Source: UMGS1370 sp046957575 (GTDB lineage: Bacteria; Bacillota; Clostridia; Lachnospirales; Lachnospiraceae). From it: a stretch of 64,000 bases of DNA. The first letter of the stretch is position 1, and the number at the start of each line of letters is the position of its first letter. Below the pieces are notes generated by a model. That model worked only from the letters and a program-made list of their open reading frames with translations. It ran no database searches and was not told the origin of the DNA. The stretch lies in assembly GCA_046957575.1 (NCBI GenBank), contig JBKUOG010000011.1, positions 1 through 64,000 of the forward strand, read 5' to 3'. The translations under genes and the position numbers were made by a program. Below, piece after piece: positions 60,305 to 64,000 of the stretch.

Positions 60305-60353
60305 AGACGCTATTTCATAGATGAGTGTTCATTTATGAAGCAGCGTCTTTTTT
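60305..60353 (+). terminator. Terminator after rpmF
   Basis: AGACGCT ... AGCGTCT with an inner TTCATA/TATGAA stem, followed by five or more T residues. Confidence 0.88.
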
Positions 60354-60408
60354 GTTGCCTTTATACCTTTTCTGCATATGGCCTTCCCTGCATTATGCCA
60401 AGACAGTA

Positions 60409-60438
60409 TTGTTAAAAATAAGACAAAACTGGTATAAT
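60409..60438 (+). promoter_or_regulatory. Promoter of the glycyl radical enzyme gene
   Basis: TTGTTA (60409-60414), 18 bases, TATAAT (60433-60438), 66 bases before the start codon. No obvious operator palindrome is seen in this short leader. Confidence 0.6.
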
Positions 60439-60503
60439 AAATCTAACAGACAGAAAGATGGATGATGATGGATAGTCAGATAATAAAAAGGAGGAACCAG
60501 ATT

Positions 60504-62981
60504 ATGTCAGAATGTTGTCAGAAAGCATTAACGGCTCAGGAAAAATGGATTCAGCTTAACCAATACCAGACGGAAGGCAGAGAGCGGACACTGAAAATTA
60601 ACGAAATCGTGCGCAGCAAGCCGATAAAAATGGATATTAACCGCGCAAGACTGTTTACTGAGTCTTTCCGCGCTACGGAAGGCGAAAACCTTCTGATCCG
60701 GTGGGCAAAGGCATTTTTGCACGTAACCGAAAACATTCCGGTTTACGTAGAACCGGATTATGAATTAATTGTAGGAAAGATGACCGGAGACATTGGCCGT
60801 TTCGGTACGCTGTATCCGGAAAATGACGGACCAGCTCTGCTGCAGCTGAAAAATGCGGCAAACCGTCCAATCAGCCCGTATCTGGTAACAGAAGAAGACT
60901 ACAAGATTATTGAAGAAGAGATTTATCCGTACTGGAAGGACAGCAGCTATGCCCAGGCTTACGTCCAGGCGCTGCCGGAAGAAACCAGAAAGCTGATTTT
61001 TGGAGAAGATAAAAACAATTTCAGCGTACAGCAGTTTATCATTGCCCAGTCCACTACCGTACGTTCCAGCTTAAACTACAACTATGACGTAGAATTCCTG
61101 CTGAAAAACGGCTTTGGCGGTTATCGTAAGATTGCAGAAGAACGATTAGAAGAGGCGAAGAAAACACCGGCTTCCTATGTAAAAGAAGGACCATTCTGGG
61201 AAGCAGCGCTGATTTGCTGCAAGGGCTGCAGCACTTTGATTCGCCGGTATGCCGATGAAGCCAGAAAGACAGCCGGACAGGCGGCAGATCCAGTAAGAAA
61301 ACAGGAGCTGCTTCAGATTGCAGACAACTGTGAATGGCTTTGCGAACATCCGGCAAGAGATTTCCGCAGCGCCCTTCAGCTGCAGTGGTTCCAACAGATT
61401 TTAGTCCGTCTGGAACAAAACGTAGGAGGCGCTCTTGGAAACGGACGCATGGATCAGCACCTTCTTCCGTATTACCGCAAAGATCTGGAAAATGGAACAT
61501 TGACCCGCGCCCAGGCGAAAGAGCTGCTGGAGTGTTACTGGCTGAATTTGTCCCAGATGATTCGTACCATTGTATCGGAGTCCAGTTCCCGCCTGTTTGA
61601 AGCCTATGCCCACTTTGAGACGGTAACCATCGGCGGACAGACGCCAGAGGGAAAAGATGCTACCAACGAACTGTCCTATCTGATTCTGGAGTCCAAGAGC
61701 GGATTCCCTACCCATTATCCGGATCTGGCGGTGCGAGTACATTCCAGAACACCAGAGAAATTTTTATTTGCCTGTGCGGAAATCATTAAGGAAGGCCAGG
61801 GATTCCCGAAGCTGTTTAATGATGAAGAAATCGTTCCTCTCTATGTGCAGAAGGGAGCAACCATGCCGGAAGCGTTAAATTATGCAGTATCCGGCTGTAC
61901 AGAAACAAGAGTCGTAAACAGAGAAACCTACATAAACGGATGTGCTTCGATTAATCTGGGAGCAGTTATGGAACTGACCATGAACAACGGCCGTTTAAAA
62001 CGGTTTGGAACCCGTCAGATTGGCCCCAAGACCGGCGATCCCAGAACCTTTAAAACCTATGACGAATTTTTCCAGGCTTATAAGACCCAGCATGAATTTA
62101 TTATGCGAAACGTCTGCATCCAGCAGATGGTAGGAGATCTGGTAAAGCCAACCAAGCTGGCAGCTCCATTAACTTCCCTGTTTGTAGGGGCGTGCAGATA
62201 TGCAGCCTGCGACATTAACGGCTATGTGCCAGGAAGCTTCCGCGAGATCTTTATGGACAATGTTGGATATGCAACCCTGATTGACTCCATTATCGCAGTA
62301 AAGAAGCTGGTATATGACGATAAGAAAATTACTATGGACGAACTCTGCAGCGCCTTAGACGCCAACTTTGAAGGATACGGGGTGATCCGCCAGCTTCTGT
62401 TAAATGCGCCGAAATATGGAAACAACGACGCTTATGCCGATGAAATCGGCCGGGAAGTGGACAAGGTAGAAGCAGATTTCCTGGCGGCAAACAGGGGACT
62501 TCATGGAGAAATTTTTGTCAACCGGATTGTGCCGGTTACCAATCACGTTCCTGCCGGAATGGTAGTAGGAGCTACTCCGGATGGAAGAAAGGCAGGAGAT
62601 TACCTGTCAGAAGGTGTCAGCGCGTCCCATGGAGCAGAAAAGAGCGGCCCGACTGCCATTATGATTTCCAATAAAAATGTAAAGCAGAGCGGAAATAAAG
62701 AGCGTGCGGCAAGACTTTTAAATATTAAATTATCTCCAAGCGCAGTTGCAGGCGACGAGGGAACCCGCAGACTGGTCAGCTTTATCCGGACCTGGTGCGA
62801 CTTAAAGCTGTGGCATATCCAGTTTAACGTTATTAATAAAGAAACCCTCATAGATGCGAAAGCGCATCCGGAGCATTATAAAGACTTAATTGTCCGCGTT
62901 GCAGGATACAGCGCTTACTTTAACGACTTATCCGAGAAATTAAAAGACGAAATTATTGAGCGGGCCGAGATGGCAGTGTAA
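60504..62981 (+). CDS. Glycyl radical enzyme, eliminase/lyase type (substrate unknown)
   Basis: The 825-residue enzyme uses a protein radical generated by an activating enzyme not seen in this window. The glycyl radical loop is VRVAGYSAYF (Gly801). The thiyl Cys is in AVSGCTETRVV (Cys465, with Glu467 two residues later as in eliminating members), so it is not a pyruvate formate-lyase, which has adjacent Cys. Arg187 and Arg674 lie where I recall sulfonate-binding Arg residues of isethionate sulfite-lyase. Other possibilities are dihydroxypropanesulfonate lyase, a hydroxyproline- or diol-dehydratase, or a new function. The ATG at 60504 has AAAAGGAGGAACC. An SDR gene follows by 20 bases. Confidence 0.92.
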   Translation: MSECCQKALTAQEKWIQLNQYQTEGRERTLKINEIVRSKPIKMDINRARLFTESFRATEGENLLIRWAKAFLHVTENIPVYVEPDYELIVGKMTGDIGRFGTLYPENDGPALLQLKNAANRPISPYLVTEEDYKIIEEEIYPYWKDSSYAQAYVQALPEETRKLIFGEDKNNFSVQQFIIAQSTTVRSSLNYNYDVEFLLKNGFGGYRKIAEERLEEAKKTPASYVKEGPFWEAALICCKGCSTLIRRYADEARKTAGQAADPVRKQELLQIADNCEWLCEHPARDFRSALQLQWFQQILVRLEQNVGGALGNGRMDQHLLPYYRKDLENGTLTRAQAKELLECYWLNLSQMIRTIVSESSSRLFEAYAHFETVTIGGQTPEGKDATNELSYLILESKSGFPTHYPDLAVRVHSRTPEKFLFACAEIIKEGQGFPKLFNDEEIVPLYVQKGATMPEALNYAVSGCTETRVVNRETYINGCASINLGAVMELTMNNGRLKRFGTRQIGPKTGDPRTFKTYDEFFQAYKTQHEFIMRNVCIQQMVGDLVKPTKLAAPLTSLFVGACRYAACDINGYVPGSFREIFMDNVGYATLIDSIIAVKKLVYDDKKITMDELCSALDANFEGYGVIRQLLLNAPKYGNNDAYADEIGREVDKVEADFLAANRGLHGEIFVNRIVPVTNHVPAGMVVGATPDGRKAGDYLSEGVSASHGAEKSGPTAIMISNKNVKQSGNKERAARLLNIKLSPSAVAGDEGTRRLVSFIRTWCDLKLWHIQFNVINKETLIDAKAHPEHYKDLIVRVAGYSAYFNDLSEKLKDEIIERAEMAV

Positions 62982-63001
62982 AGAGAAAAAAGGAGAAGAC
63001 A

Positions 63002-63841
63002 ATGGGAAGATTTGATGGAAAAGTTGCCCTGGTAACCGGGGGCAACAACGGACTTGGAAAAGCCCTGGTAGCAGGACTGTTAAAAGAAGGGGCAAAAGTA
63101 GCATTCTGCGGAAGAAATGAAGAAAAGAACCAGGCGGCCCTGGAGGAATTCCGGAAAATAAGCGGGGACGTAATGGCAGTCCGCTGTGATGTGGGAAACA
63201 GCGGGGATGTAAAGAACATGTACCTTGAGATTCTGGAGCAGTTTGGAACCCTGGATATTCTGATTAACAATGCGGCAGTAACCGGCGGCAGAGGAATGCA
63301 TAAGGGAAATGGAAAGACAGACAGGGAAAACTTCCTGAATCTGACAACTCTGCCGGGAGAAAAATACTCTCTGGAGATTACCAAAAATCTGACCGATGAA
63401 GAGTGGGAGACCAATATCCAGATTAATCTTAACGGAGTATTTTACTGCACCAGAGAAGCTCTTAAAATCATGGAAGAAAAGCATTACGGAAAGATTGTCA
63501 ATATTGCATCCATTGCCGGAGTTTCCAATATGAGCGCCCATAGCCCTGCCTACGCAGCGGCAAAAGGCGGCGTGGTTGCATTTACCAGAAACCTGGCAGT
63601 AGAAGTGGCAGGGGCTGGCGTAAACGTAAACTGTGTGGCGCCGGGCGGAATTAAAACCCCTGGATTTGAACAGTTTACTAAAATGGCAGGACCGGATGTA
63701 ACTGGACGGATGATGCAGTCCTGCCCGTTAAACCGCCTGGGAACACCAGAAGAGCACAGCGCCATGGTACTCTTTCTGGCAAGCGACGAGGCTTCCTATG
63801 TAACCGGACAGGTCATTACTACCAACGGCGGTATGTTCTAA
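63002..63841 (+). CDS. Short-chain dehydrogenase/reductase beside the glycyl radical enzyme
   Basis: The 279-residue NAD(P)-dependent oxidoreductase has the nucleotide motif VTGGNNGLGKAL (about residue 11), NNAA near 88, the catalytic Ser in IASIAG and YAAAK near 182. An insertion of about 30 residues lies near 95-128. It belongs to the classical SDR group like gluconate 5-dehydrogenase and hydroxy-acid or hydroxyketone reductases. Cotranscription with the radical enzyme suggests it makes or consumes that enzyme's substrate or product. The stop overlaps the end of the convergent regulator by 3 bases. Confidence 0.9.
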   Translation: MGRFDGKVALVTGGNNGLGKALVAGLLKEGAKVAFCGRNEEKNQAALEEFRKISGDVMAVRCDVGNSGDVKNMYLEILEQFGTLDILINNAAVTGGRGMHKGNGKTDRENFLNLTTLPGEKYSLEITKNLTDEEWETNIQINLNGVFYCTREALKIMEEKHYGKIVNIASIAGVSNMSAHSPAYAAAKGGVVAFTRNLAVEVAGAGVNVNCVAPGGIKTPGFEQFTKMAGPDVTGRMMQSCPLNRLGTPEEHSAMVLFLASDEASYVTGQVITTNGGMF

Positions 63842-64000
63842 AGAAACAACGGGCCGGTGCGGATGGCTTTTAAGCTGTCAATCAGTTCCTGAATAAAGGC
63901 CAGATGGGGATGGTCTTCCCGAAACAGGCAGAAGTACTGATTTCTGGAATTCTTGATGGGAATGACGCTGAGATTGGGATTTTTAATGTAATCCATCTGG
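63838..64000 (-). CDS. C-terminal end of a regulator, probably LysR family (partial)
   Basis: The minus strand reads an open frame to the window edge: QMDYIKNPNLSVIPIKNSRN, then QYFCLFREDHPHLAFIQELI and DSLKAIRTGPLFL, TAG. The fold of the last segment, a strand followed by a helix with FIQELIDSLK, suits the effector domain of LysR-type regulators, but only 53 residues are present. It is convergent with the SDR gene and may control the radical enzyme cluster. Start and N-terminal HTH are outside the window. Confidence 0.6.
   Translation of the reverse strand, partial: QMDYIKNPNLSVIPIKNSRNQYFCLFREDHPHLAFIQELIDSLKAIRTGPLFL

Noticed and set aside
60504..62981. Pyruvate formate-lyase
   Set aside because: PFL has two adjacent active-site Cys; here a single Cys with Glu two residues later indicates the eliminase/lyase group.
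1..64000. CRISPR arrays, rRNA genes or prophage
   Set aside because: No regularly spaced repeats, rRNA sequence or structural phage genes were seen.

Overview
The window looks like chromosome of a Gram-positive anaerobe of the Lachnospiraceae (Clostridia). The evidence is gene content and order: acpP-rnc-smc-ftsY, ackA-yceD-rpmF, the UPF0237/UPF0210 pair, a glycyl radical enzyme, PduL used with AckA, an AGCS symporter, BlaI/BlaR1-type genes and an FMN-riboswitch-controlled ribU. Shine-Dalgarno sites are strong (AGGAGG type) and promoters are of the SigA type. Species cannot be named from sequence alone.

Layout. 0-25 kb is mostly housekeeping: upp, tRNA-Leu(CAA), polA, an alanine/sodium symporter, a P1 peptidase with an ECF S-component, plsX-acpP-rnc-smc-ftsY, ilvA, a CLC channel, ribU behind an FMN riboswitch, a glycogen debranching enzyme and a BlaI/BlaR1-like sensor pair. 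25.1-31.3 kb is an AT-rich accessory island. It holds a multiply frameshifted membrane-protein pseudogene, a palindromic repeat also found beside upp, a decayed transposase, an IS3-family element with a clear -1 frameshift site and a nonsense mutation, a fragment of a conjugative-element locus, and a type II restriction-modification system of the BglI family (methylase and nuclease convergent, each with its own small HTH regulator). 31.4-34.5 kb returns to backbone-like genes (NTPase, DUF362 ferredoxin, OAH sulfhydrylase). 34.5-36.1 kb is a second small AT-rich patch, including a gene frameshifted in an (AC)5 tract.

36.1-46 kb holds an SLH-domain protein with a MacAB-like efflux operon, a CDF transporter, a dipeptidase reduced to its two ends, and a Na/Pi cotransporter-PhoB-PhoR operon preceded by 11-bp-phased Pho-box repeats. 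46-60.3 kb is mainly housekeeping: an SH3/NlpC-P60 hydrolase, citrate synthase, coaE, a WalJ-like hydrolase, UPF0237/0210, a cardiolipin synthase, tmcAL, the c-di-AMP receptor darA, pduL-ackA (acetyl-CoA to acetate with ATP) and yceD-rpmF. The last 3.6 kb carry a glycyl radical enzyme of the eliminase/lyase type, an SDR dehydrogenase and the end of a probable LysR regulator. This is the best candidate for uncharacterised metabolism. Residue positions resemble those I recall for isethionate sulfite-lyase, but the substrate cannot be settled here.

Many starts were moved downstream of the longest ORF to the codon with a proper ribosome binding site. Frameshift calls assume the sequence is correct.
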